Position numbers and translations under genes: made by a program. 64,000 nucleotides of DNA from Haliclystus octoradiatus (lineage: Eukaryota > Cnidaria > Staurozoa > Stauromedusae > Haliclystidae). The stretch spans positions 9,072,261-9,136,260 of the forward strand of contig OU744450.1 in assembly GCA_916610825.1 (NCBI GenBank), given 5' to 3'. How positions within the stretch are numbered: position 1 is the first letter of the stretch; every line of letters starts with the position of its first letter. This document shows, in pieces, positions 50,945 through 62,241 of the stretch. The notes under the pieces are model-generated. The model was not told the DNA's origin and made no database searches. It was given only the letters and a program-made list of their open reading frames with translations.

Positions 50945-53900
50945 AAATCCATCATCCATAAATCCATCCCATAGGCATCACAGATACATCTAACCCTCTC
51001 AGTAGTATAATAGGTGTGGTCCAAGAGTCCAATATCAAGAACAGGAATATTTATGACATCATAAAATCATATCTAGGTTGCATAGAATATATATATAAAT
51101 CAAGTAGACCATTCCATATGCATATTAGATACATCTTATCACCCTCAGTAGTATAATAGGTGAGGTCCAAGAGTCCAATATCAAGAACAGGAACATTTAT
51201 GACATCATAAAATCATATCTAGGTTGTATAGAATATAAATATAAATTACGTAGACCATCCCATATGCATATTAGATACATCTAATCACCCTCAGTAGTAT
51301 AATAGGTGAGGTCCAAGAGTCCAATATCAAGAACAGGAACATTTATGACATCATAAAATCATATCTAGGTTGCATAGAATATATATATATAAATCAAGTA
51401 GACCATTCCATATGCATATTAGATACATCTTATCACCCTCAGTAGTATAATAGGTGAGGTCCAAGAGTCCAATATCAAGAACAGGAACATTTATGACATC
51501 ATAAAATCATATCTAGGTTGTATAGAATATAAATATAAATTACGTAGACCATCCCATATGCATATTAGATACATCTAATCACCCTCAGTAGTATAATAGG
51601 TGAGGTCCAAGAGTCCAATATCAAGAACAGGAACATTTATGACATCATAAAATCATATCTAGGTTGCATAGAATATATATATAAATCAAGTAGACCATTC
51701 CATATGCATATTAGATACATCTTATCACCCTCAGTAGTATAATAGGTGAGGTCCAAGAGTCCAATATCAAGAACAGGAACATTTCTGACATCATAAAATC
51801 CTATCTAGGTTGTATAGAATATAAATATAAATCGAGTAGACAATCCCATATGCATATTAGATACATCTAATAACCCTCAGTAGTATAATAGGTGAGGTCC
51901 AAGAGTCCAATATCAAGAACAGGAACATTTATGACATCATAAAATCATATCTAGGTTGCATAGAATATATATATAAATCAAGTAGACCATTCCATATGCA
52001 TATTAGATACATCTTATCACCCTCAGTAGTATAATAGGTGAGGTCCAAGAGTCCAATATCAAGAACAGGAACATTTATGACATCATAAAATCATATCTAG
52101 GTTGCATAGAATATATATATAAATCAAGTAGACCATTCCATATGCATATTAGATACATCTTATCACCCTAAGTAGTATAATAGGTGTGGTCCAAGAGTCC
52201 AATACCAATAACAGGAACATTCCTGACATCATAAAATCATATCTAGGTTAGATAGAACGTATATATATAAATTACGTAGACCATCCCATAGGAATCACAT
52301 ATACATCTAATCCCCTCAGTAGTATAATAGGTGTGGTACAAGAGTCCAATATCAAGAACAGGAACCTTTCTGACATCATAAAATCCTATCTAGGTTGTAT
52401 AGAATATAAATATAAATCGAGTAGACTATCCCATATGCATATTAGACACATCTTATCACCCTCAGTGGTATAATAGGTGAGGTCCAAGAGTCCAATACCA
52501 ATAACAGGAACATTTCGGACATCATAAAATCATATCTAGGTTGTATAGAATATAAATATAAATCGAGTAGACCATCCCACAGGCATGACAGGTACATCTA
52601 ATCATCCTCAGTAGTATAATAGGTGTGGTCCAAGAGTCCAGTACCAATAACAGGAAAATTTCTGACATCATAAAATCATATCTAGGTTGCATAGAATATA
52701 TATATAAATCGAGTAGACCATTCCATATGCATTATAGATACATCTAATCACCCTCAGTAGTATAATAGGTGTGGTCCAAGAGTCCAATATCAAGAACAGG
52801 AAAATTTCTGATATCATAAAATCCTATCTAGGTTGTATAGAATATAAATATAAATCGAGTAGACCATCCCATAGGCATGACAGGTACATCTAATCACCCT
52901 CAGTAGTATAATAGGTGAGGTCCAAGAGTCCAGTACCAATAACAGGAACATTTCTGACATCATAAAATCCTATCTAGGTTGCATAGAATATATATATAAA
53001 TCGAGTAGACCATCCCATATGCATTATAGATACATCTAATCACCCTCAGTAGTATAATAGGTGTGGTCCAAGAGTCCAATATCAAGAACAGGAACATTTC
53101 TGACATCATAAAATCCTATCTAGGTTGTATAGAATATAAATATAAATCGAGTACACCATCCCATAGGCATGACAGGTACATCTAATCACCCTCAGTAGTA
53201 TAATAGGTGAGGTCCAAGAGTCCAATACCAATAACAGGAACATTTCTGACATCATAAAATTATATCTAGGTTGCATAGAATATATATATAAATCGAGTAG
53301 ACCATCCCATATGCATTATAGATACATCTAATCACCCTCAGTAGTATAATAGGTGTGGTCCAAGAGTACAATATCAAGAACAGGAACATTTCTGACATCA
53401 TAAAATCCTATCTAGGTTGTATAGAATATAAATATAAATCGAGTAGACCATCCCATATGCATATTAGATACATCTAATCACCCTCAGTAGTATAATAGGT
53501 GTGGTCCAAGAGTACAATATCAAGAACAGGAACATTTCTGACATCATAAAATCCTATCTAGGTTGTATAGAATATAAATATAAATCGAGTAGACCATCCC
53601 ATATGCATATTAGATACATCTTATCACCCTCAGTAGTATAATAGGTGTGGTCCAAGAGTCCAATATCAAGAACAGGAACATTTCTGACATCATAAAACGA
53701 TATCTACGTTACATAGAATGTATATATAATTCAAGTAAACCATCCCATAGGCATTACAGGTACATCTTATCACCCTCAGTGATATAATAGGTGTGGTCCA
53801 AGAGTCACATATCAAGAACAGGAACATTTCTGACATCATAAAATCATATCTAGGTTGCATAGAATATATATATATATAAATCAAGTAGATCATCTCATAG

Positions 53901-53985
53901 GCATTATAGTTACATCTCATCACCCTCAGTAGTATAATAGGTGTGGTCCAAGAGTCCATAACTTTCACCATCATAAACTTTATCT
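50945..53985. repeat. Tandem array of about 146-bp units (about 20 copies)
   Basis: The word AGTAGTATAATAGGTG recurs at 51001, 51147, 51293, 51441, 51587, 51733 and 51879, a spacing of 146-148 bp, and continues to about 53945. Each unit holds TCCAAGAGTCCAATATCAAG, GACATCATAAAATC and TATCTAGGTTG. The first third alternates two unit types (CATTCC...CTTATC and CATCCC...CTAATC), giving a dimer of about 292 bp. Frames across it are shadows. Decayed units continue to about 54180. Confidence 0.95.
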
Positions 53986-55400
53986 ATGATTATAAAATAA
54001 TATAGATGTTGAATACAATGGATGTATATTTCTAATAAAACCATTCAAAATAGATTGAAGAGACATTCAACCATTGTTGCGATAACTAACATGTGTGGTC
54101 TAGGGGTCCACAGAAGATAACAAGAACATCCTCAATTGCTCAAAAGATATCTAGGTTGCACGATACCAGACATGCAATGTTTGTAAATTAGGGGTTGAGC
54201 AACAGTTGGGGCCTTTTACGGCTCATCAGGACGTGTTATTGCCCTAAATTTTGTCTGTGAAATCGTGAAAAGGCATTCTTATCTACGTTATTGCGTTATC
54301 GATGATTTTTGCGTTATATAAAAACAAAAACATGAAGTTTTACAGAATATTTCAGATAAAATCATAGCAAAATTCCCTATTTGGGACGCCAGAATTCATA
54401 AAGTTCTCAAGGGGGTGAATCTCCAGACCCTATTTTAAGACTTCAACCCTGTTTTCCTATTTCTATCATGCAAAATTTTTATTATTTGCAAACACCTTGT
54501 TCACCATTCAAACTTTGCATGTTCAGCTAAATATTAATAATGTGATTTAAAAGCAGATAGGTCTGAATTGAATCAATTTCAAGAAAGCTCTTTCGTTTTG
54601 AATGCATGAAATTTGAAACTTTCATTATGCTATGCGTGAAATTGTACAGATTGAGTCCGTAAATACGTTATTGCCATGGCATATAGGGGGCCAACAGTTG
54701 TGTGCACTGTTATACGGGGTGCATTAATATGCTGCCAAACTATGTCAGAAATAAAGATAATAGGCCAACAAATGTTATTGGTCCTGATTTGGATCACTCA
54801 GCAGAATTGATGCTATCATGTGTAATACTGTTACAGCAGAGCCCATAGGAATTGGCAATTGTACATGCATTTACATCCAAATATCTGGGAGTCTTGCATC
54901 CTGTCTAAACCACTATGTCTTAACAAACAACTGAGAACTGAATCCTCATGATCATTTTTATTTTCACATCATGAATTCATGATCATGCTACATATCGAAG
55001 AAACATTAGAATAATTGAATATAATTCATTAAAAATATGTTTCACTTACTTTTAATTAAAATACTGACCTTGATTTTGGAAAATGGAAAGCCAATACAAT
55101 AAGTGTTAGGCCCTATTGAATATCTACAGATTTTTGCTTTGAATCTTGTCCTTGATAATGCCTGTCATTCTATCCTTCGTTTTCCTCATAACACTGGGAG
55201 ACTTTTCGAACTGATAACATTCCATTATGAATTAATTCGTGAGAGAGTTTCTTCGAATCAAATATCTTTGAGTACCAAAATTAGGAGGAAAGTGTACCAT
55301 TTCACCATTAAACCATAAAAAATCATACGCAAACCTGAATGATACGCGAACGATGTCTACCATCTTGTTGTATTGTCTTTCGATCAAAATTTGACAGTTT
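53986..55400. other. Spacer with decayed satellite, no gene seen
   Basis: Weak satellite-like words persist to about 54180 (TGTGTGGTCTAGGGGTCCA, ATATCTAGGTTGCA). Beyond that I see no exon, RNA gene or repeat that I can support. Confidence 0.45.
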
Positions 55401-55618
55401 TCCGAAAACATGTCGCGCTCAGCCTGTGCGCAGACGTTTAGATGAAGGCATAATGGCGTTTTAGAAAGGGTTAATAATTTGTGACTTTAAATGCAAATAA
55501 AGTAATGTTCCGCCACCTCGATTTTCAGTATGTTGTTAAGCGTTAAATTCTGTTCTAGAATCTGTAAAAAAAGCTTGTGTTGCAATTTGTCCTGGGTTCC
55601 GTGTTTTTTCGATCTAGA

Positions 55619-56440
55619 TTGACTGGACTATAACCGGGTCTTTGGTTGAAAAAAACTAAAGTCCCGGCAGTCAAATGCGCACGCGCACAACGCCAAGCGT
55701 CAAAGCGTGAAACATCAATATCGTATTTTCATTTCTGTCACGGCTTTTTGATGCAATGGGATTGAAAATTTTTTCGTGAGAATTAAACTACATTGATCAA
55801 TTTATAATCTGATATGCTGATATACATCTATATATATATTCGATAAATATAAAGAAGCACTGCTTCAGATGTTTTCTTCGAAGTTTTCCACATTCTTAAT
55901 ATTGTGGAACAAAGTGAAAACAGCGATTCTTTGGCTAGGCTAGCCGCTATCATGATTGTGAAACTATGTCGTTGCTGATTCTATTGACAGAAAACAATTA
56001 CAAATGGTTGATCCACTGTGTTTAGGCAGTAAAATATTATATTCATTCTACAAATGTGAGATCTGATTTTAGCTTGTTGAACGTCTTGAATGTATCCGTC
56101 GGCCATCGTGAAAAACGCGACGTCGATTAAATAATTTTCTGTTTCTGCTAAATCAAGCATTTACTGTAGTTCCACAAATGTTGAATCCGTTTCACAAGTT
56201 ATCCTATTTGCCTCAATGTCATTATCAAATAAATGTGATATCTTTTAATAACTTTTAAAATAGATATAACTTTAAAGTTTAAGAAAATTGAAAGTTTTAT
56301 TTAGGCTACACATTTCGAAGACAGAAAAGCGTTCTGCGCATGCGAATTGGACTACCGGGACTCTTGCTTTTTTCAACGAAAGACCCGGTTACCGGGACTC
56401 TATCCACGTCCAATTTAGTAGGATTTCTGAAGACATGTCT
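55619..56440. mobile_element. Smaller inverted-repeat element related to the Foldback-like unit
   Basis: GGACTATAACCGGGTCTTTGG near 55632, followed by AAAGTCCCGGCAGTC, is inverted near 56350-56410 (GACTACCGGGACTCTTGC; CGAAAGACCCGGTTACCGGG). About 0.8 kb, no coding frame. Its left flank (55400-55618) matches, in inverted orientation, the DNA just right of the giant element at 50425-50640. Confidence 0.65.
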
Positions 56441-58211
56441 AGCTCCGAAGAAAAAACTGTTCTGATTTGGATGCTAGATCCCTAATAGTTGAGGATCGTG
56501 TGTGTATCAAAAGTTAGTTTCTGTCTTAGTTGATATCTCTTGGTTGGTATGTTGTTTGGAAAAATTCAGAAGAAAATTGCAGGAAAACTTAAAATCCCGG
56601 AAAGTGAAATTTTTTCTCAAACCCTGCCCAGGTCACATGCAACAAAACCAGGTAAGGGTCGCAGGAGACTCACAGTAGCAGGGGTAGCACCAAAAGAGAA
56701 GACAGTTTGACTGTCTGATTGTAGGTGCATTTTCAAAATTCTTCGTGAATACAGTGCACATTTTGATTTATTTTCAATACTTTTGCCTGGGGCGGTTAAC
56801 CCCTTTGTCGGAAAATACCTGGTGCCACCCCTGTTTCTACAACTCTATGAATTCAAACAATGACATCCAATTATTGATTATAAACAATCAAAATATACAA
56901 TTAAGTTATCTACCTGCTACTACATGACGGTTACTATAAATACTTTAACCGAAAAACAAATTATCAGTGTATTGTGTATCTAGGCCTATGTGTCTGACAA
57001 CACTATGTATCTGACCTATATGCCTGCCCATGAGTCGGTATATGAATTTCGCAACAGTTAATCCATAGTAACAAGAGAGTAGTGGAATGCAGTTGCTTAT
57101 ATTTTACTGATATCATATGAAATGCTAAATACAAGATTGAAGTACCGGTCCCAAAACTTATAGGGCTGATAACCCGTCCTTCTGAAAGAAAATGGGAAAA
57201 GTTAAATGAACATATTTGCAGGGTATATTTGTGGTTCCTGTCAGTTTTTTCGTGATCCTATAAACAGCTCCATGTTACGTATTTGAGAATGACAAAAATT
57301 TAATACAAAATTGAATCCCTCCACATAGGTTTAGCCTTTCATATGACATCAGGGTATAATATACACACTGGGATCAACTACTATCTCGCTACAGCGAAAC
57401 CTGTATATGACAGCCAGAGCCTGCTATAAGAGATAGATAAATTGATAACTACATACAGGTTACCTTTATGTATTCAATAGAGAATACTAATTTAGACATT
57501 GCAGCGGTATTGACCATTATAGACAGGTGGCTGCTGCATGGAGGTGACTGTTATAACAGGTTTGACTGTACTCTGAATTAACTGATGCAACAACATATAT
57601 CTGAATTATAAATGACCCATGCGCAGACATATAGATACACAACAGAGACTTTGTATGTAACATAAACACTCACAATGATCATGAACAGCTTACCGTAATC
57701 AAAGTCCATACTAATGATGTCCCTACTCACTGGTGTATGGCTTTTTATGCCATTGTAGGCCTACTTGCGAAACAAATAAATACCCTTAATTTCAATTCAT
57801 TGATATTTGATTTTTAGGATGATTTTGATATTTGAAGATAGAGAATGGCACATGCTAGCTAAAAATGGTTTACTATTGAAAGATATTAAGAAACAGTAAT
57901 CTGAATTATACCAACCTGACATGCCAAGCTGAATTTCTAATTGGAAAAATAAAATTCCAATAACATTAAACTTATATATTCAGTTAAAGTTATTTTCTGT
58001 TGAATGTGCCTGACTTATTAAGAATGACTTTCTGTAGTAATGATTCTCTCTGTGATGTAGACAAGTAAGCAAAATTGTAAATTATAACAAACTGTTTTTT
58101 AAATCAAAATATATAGCTTTTTTCAAAAGTCAAATTTTTATGGCCTAAACATAACATGCACGAAATTAAACCTGTATATAACATTATATATTATTTACAG
58201 TAACACAGTAT
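56441..58211. other. Spacer downstream of the TLC-domain gene
   Basis: Holds a partial GGTCCGACAAAAG-family repeat (56550-56640) and a copy of a short repeat ending GGTGACTGTTATAACAGGTTTGAC (57400-57570; relative at 8395-8475). No exon supported. Confidence 0.45.
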
Positions 58212-60335
58212 CTATGATACTTTTTTACCATCAACATTATTCTTTCTCAGATCAGATTTAGCAAGACGATACAATAATATCATATTCATAGGTACTAAGA
58301 CTGCCATACCAGTAGAAGCAATAAGAAAATGCCAAAATGGCATGTTTGATCTATTAACTGTTAGCCATTTCACCATCCATGCCGATGTCATTAATCGGCA
58401 ACTAATAAATGTCATTAATTGAAATATACCAATAATAGCAGCCATGGAACTTTTATCTTTGTTAACCATTTTCATTAATCTTCTTAAATGAAGAAATGTG
58501 CTATTAATCTCCATAAGCAGTGAACAAACAGCCCAACCTGTGTATTGATTAGTTGCCAGTGCCAATGTAAATGCTGTTAATACCTGTAAATCAATAATAT
58601 AAATAATGATGGTAACAGAATAGCAGTTATTTGAATACATTCGAATAATTTTCAAAAGCTAACCATTTGAATAATTTTTCAACTATTCAACCTTGTTTCG
58701 AATAGTGAAAAGTTATTATAAATAGTATAAAAACGGCATAACAAAATGATTTTAACAAAGAAAAGAATACTATGTTCCTTTAAACCTTTCAAATCTTTGT
58801 AAACCATCATTCTAACACTGCAATAACACATTTATTTTTCTGTGAATCCTTTTTCTTTGTCCGAAAACAAAATAGCGACTAATAAAATTGGAAATGAGAT
58901 TTGTCTGCAAATAATTTGTGAGAGAGGCTGATTTCATTGTTTGCGAACAATGAACCATTTTGTTTTTTTAAACAATAGAGTATTTGACTCATATTTGAAT
59001 AGTTTTAATTGACAATAGCGAATATTCGAATTGTAATTTGGACGTCGGTTACCATCACTAAATATAAATATTGAAATATATGCCTCAATGTTGAGAAGAA
59101 CCTATATTAAAAATTCAATAGCCTACATATGCAATTTGACGTTCATGAAATGTTAATGAAACCTTCAGGAAGATCATTAATTGTTCATGAACTATGATTT
59201 GTTCATGAGCTTTCTTTGTAGAGAAAATTAGAGGCAATTTATGTATGTAGTCGCTATGCCAAATTATTAATATCAGAAGGCTATAAACTGAACCATCAAC
59301 ATGAAATAATATTACATTTTCAAAAATGTGTCCGAAATGAACAAATCTGACAACACTAAAGGTTTTTCTTTTATCAAAGGTTCATGAAAAAATACAACAG
59401 GTAGGCCTATCTAATTGATGAATGTATTATGGTTCACAAACTGTCCGTGAACCTTTTACCTTATCAACAATTTATCAAGTTTGAGGATTACCCCTGCGAA
59501 AATCAGTACAGTACAGGAGTTCAGGAACAGTTTATGAACGTTAAATGGCCCCAAATGCTCATGAACTGTTGGCGAACTGCCTGTGAGGGTTCAAGGACTG
59601 TTCATGAACAGTTCATGAAATTTGGGGCCATTTACCGTTCATGAACTCCTGAACTGTTTTTTGCAGGGGTGTTTATGAACTGGTCATGGACTGGTTTTCA
59701 TGGGGCTGTGTACCCCCTGGTAGCATGGTTGTGTAGGAAGATGACAGAAGTAGCATACAAGGCCTATCTATTGCAGTAGGCTATTTAAAAGTACATGTGG
59801 AATACACTAATGAAATTTACTCACAACTCCATGATGCAGTAGTAACTCCATATGACGTCTTGCATCGTTTGATAACATATCGTAGAGATCATATAAAAAA
59901 TATCCTGAAATCAGACAAAACAATACAGGGTCAACTATATATGTGGAAATTTTGGAAGTTTAAGAATGTTGTTTAATATCCGCGGAGAAAAACAGTTAAA
60001 GGAGTTCATGAACAGTTCATCAACGTTAAATGGCCCCAAATTTTCATGAACTTTCCATGAACTGTCTGCGAGGGTTCATGAACTGTTTGTGAACTGTTTA
60101 TGAACTCCTTAGCTGTTTCTCACAGGGGATATAATTGTGCTCTAAGAATTACTATATAAATAATTTGCAGAGAAATAACAGACTAATACAAAAATGATTT
60201 TCTCTGACTTCCTTACACTAACACCACGCCTATTAAATGAACAATATCTCACCTGTTGAAAATGCGATTAACAGCCTACCAGACATTGTGCTTGTATTAA
60301 TCATGTCACGTAAAAGAAGGGGCTCCAGTGAAAAA
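58212..60335 (-). CDS. TLCD1/2-like: TLC-domain membrane protein, TLCD1/TLCD2-like (last three exons)
   Basis: Exons in order are 60335-60253 (83 bp), 59904-59825 (80 bp) and 58583-58212 (372 bp with the stop TAG). Borders are CTATAG/GTGAGA, TTTCAG/GTGAGT and TTACAG, and phases match. The product includes LLIAFSTGYFLYDLYDML, RRHMELLLHHGVVLTAF and VCSLLMEINSTFLHLRRLMK. The paired His in ELLLHH and the E-S-FLHLR motif are typical of TLC domains and closest to TLCD1/TLCD2. Those are multipass plasma-membrane proteins reported to affect membrane fluidity and phospholipid composition. Several hydrophobic segments follow in the last exon (AAIIGIFQLMTFISCRLM; FLIASTGMAVLVPMNMILLY). The upstream exons are missing and probably lie right of the window. 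Confidence 0.87.
59491..59669. repeat. Full-length TTCATGAA palindromic MITE
   Basis: CCCCTGCGAAAATCAG opens and CTGTTTTTTGCAGGGG closes the element (179 bp). Inside, GTTAAATGGCCCCAAAT is mirrored by ATTTGGGGCCATTTACC, with GTTCATGAAC words between. It lies in the last intron of the TLC-domain gene. Confidence 0.85.
59984..60128. repeat. Second full TTCATGAA palindromic MITE
   Basis: From GGAGAAAAACAGTTAAAGGA to CTTAGCTGTTTCTCACAGGGG, with GTTAAATGGCCCCAAATTTT on the left only. It lies in the next intron of the TLC-domain gene. A poorer copy is at 59135-59225. Confidence 0.8.
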
Positions 60336-60424
60336 CTATAGAAACAAAAATGAGAGCATGTTAAGCTTACTTCAACTGAAAAATGCATCAGCTAACTCAT
60401 TCATAAATTAAAATTCAACCTCAC

Positions 60425-60660
60425 CGCTCCATTCCAATCTTTTTATAAAAAAAATACTCTATTAGAACACATGCACACTGCACACTCCCACAATGACATA
60501 GACATTGAATTAAGCCATCAGCATTCATTCAAACATGCTGGTGCTCATAAATGGAACGAACTTCCCTCCGAGATGAAGGTTGTAGCTGGTGGAACCAGTT
60601 TCAGGCATCTCCTCAAGAAGGAAATACATAGTAAATTGTTGACAACTTCTTCTAGTTAAT
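60425..60660 (+). pseudogene. LINE C-terminal fragment
   Basis: One frame reads LTAPFQSFYKKNTLLEHMHT, HSFKHAGAHKWNELPSEMK and SFRHLLKKEIHSKLLT before a stop: the WNxLPxEM tail of CR1/Jockey-like LINEs. It shares HSFKHAGA.KWN with the fragment at 7535-7676. Confidence 0.7.
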
Positions 60661-61529
60661 CTTTTTTTTCCAATATAACTAATTTGCCTTCCATGTACGT
60701 GTTGCTCTTTTGCCTTGTTCCTATATTTTGAATCAGTCCTGTTAAAAAAGCTTGTAGATTATGATGATGTGATTGGTTAATTGCGTGATAGTCTCAATGG
60801 TAGGCCTATTGTGGTATCATTTGTTGGGTGTTTATGTATCGACTCTTTTGCTTGTTAATCGTTGTTAAGAATAGGCCTAGATTGGTTTTACAACGTGAAG
60901 TTATTCCATATTTTCATTCTCCTCCGTGTAGAGCCATGGAAGTCCTAAGATGGGAGACCGGGGAGATTTCGACCAGCTTTCACATTTTTAATTAAAGAAA
61001 CTCATATCTCAACCAAATGCGATTAGTTTCCTATTGGTCGTTGATGGTAAAACGCGATGTTCCATGTTTCCCTGTTTGACATACCAGCAAATCTTCTAAT
61101 TCTAAAATTACTAGTTACTAATTAATAAAATTCTAATTCCATTTATTCTAAAATTACTGTAATTGAATTAAAGAGGAGCCGCAAAACGTATGACGATCAT
61201 CTAAAGCTAGTAAACTAAATTTCTTGACAATTGATTATTGTTGCTTATTGAAATTTATTATTCAACTAGGTTTATATAATTCTTTCAAGAACATTTAAAC
61301 CTCCATGGTTCGCAGATTAAAAGATTAGCCTAATACAACAACATGCTGTTTTGCAGTAATTATGACGCCCTCATAAAAGTTACTTCTTTGCGCACAGTGC
61401 AATTCTGAGATGGTGTGATCAAATCCGTCGGAACATAACAAAGCTTAAAAATCTAAATGAGCTTAAAACACATATTTCGTTTTGTATTTCAGTAGAAACC
61501 TAATGAAGTATCTGCTAGTGTAGCAAATT

Positions 61530-61710
61530 GACAAAATTATTGAATTTTAAAATAAAGAAATTCTATTTTGAATTTCATTGTTTGAAAACAATCGGTTAAA
61601 CGATTGACAAAGTGGTTGATTTGTTGATGGCAATTATTTTCGGATTAGTAATATTGGCGCCGATGATTGGAAAAACTGATTGCTTTAACAGAACAATCGT
61701 CTCGCCCCTA
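61530..61710. repeat. Right half of the TAGGNNTGRGACGAT hAT-like family
   Basis: Matches 5470-5649 in order (GAAAACAATCGGTTAAACGA, GATTGACAAAG, GCGCCGATGATTGG, GAACAATCGTCTCGCCCCTA). The left half is not found nearby, so the copy is truncated or rearranged. Confidence 0.65.
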
Positions 61711-62025
61711 CAAATTGTCACTATGAGTATGTAAAAGCGGAAATTTAGATGTTGTATTTTGAAACATGAACGCACATATTGGCCTAATGCAATCAAGCAT
61801 GAACAGAACGCTAAACCTAAATATATATAAACTTTGACTAAATGTTGTGATAAGTATTGAAGTGAGCATGTTGACAACAACAACAACTACATTTATGATA
61901 ATTAATCAGTTTGTTGCGATATCTAAGTGATCTGATCAAAACATGAATTATGAATTATGATTTACTAGGTGTTATTAGTCAAGCTTGTAGATCATGTTTA
62001 TAATTTGATTAAAAGTTTTCTTGTA

Positions 62026-62241
62026 AAACGTTTCAGAATAAAGGATGACAACAAAAAACTTCAAGTAGTTGTTGGTGAAAACGTTTCAAAATCATTCATA
62101 ATTCCATCGTCACTTCAAAGAGGATTTAACTAAAAAATTTTAATCCTTTTTGAACTGATGATGAAATTATAAATGATTTTGAAACGTTTTCACCAACAAC
62201 TACTTGTAGTTTTTGTCGCTATCCTTCATTCTGAAATGTTT
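62026..62241. repeat. Near-perfect 216-bp palindrome
   Basis: AAACGTTTCAGAATAAAGGA at 62026 is mirrored by ATCCTTCATTCTGAAATGTTT ending at 62241. GTAGTTGTTGGTGAAAACGT is mirrored by ACGTTTTCACCAACAACTAC. Arms of about 85-90 bp enclose a short spacer. Probably a MITE. Confidence 0.8.

Noticed and set aside
53690-53974. 94-codon minus-strand frame
   Set aside because: It is a shadow of the 146-bp tandem array; the repeated peptide follows the DNA period.
50945-53985. CRISPR array
   Set aside because: Units of about 146 bp are repeated whole, with no short repeat and unique spacer pattern, in a eukaryotic genome.
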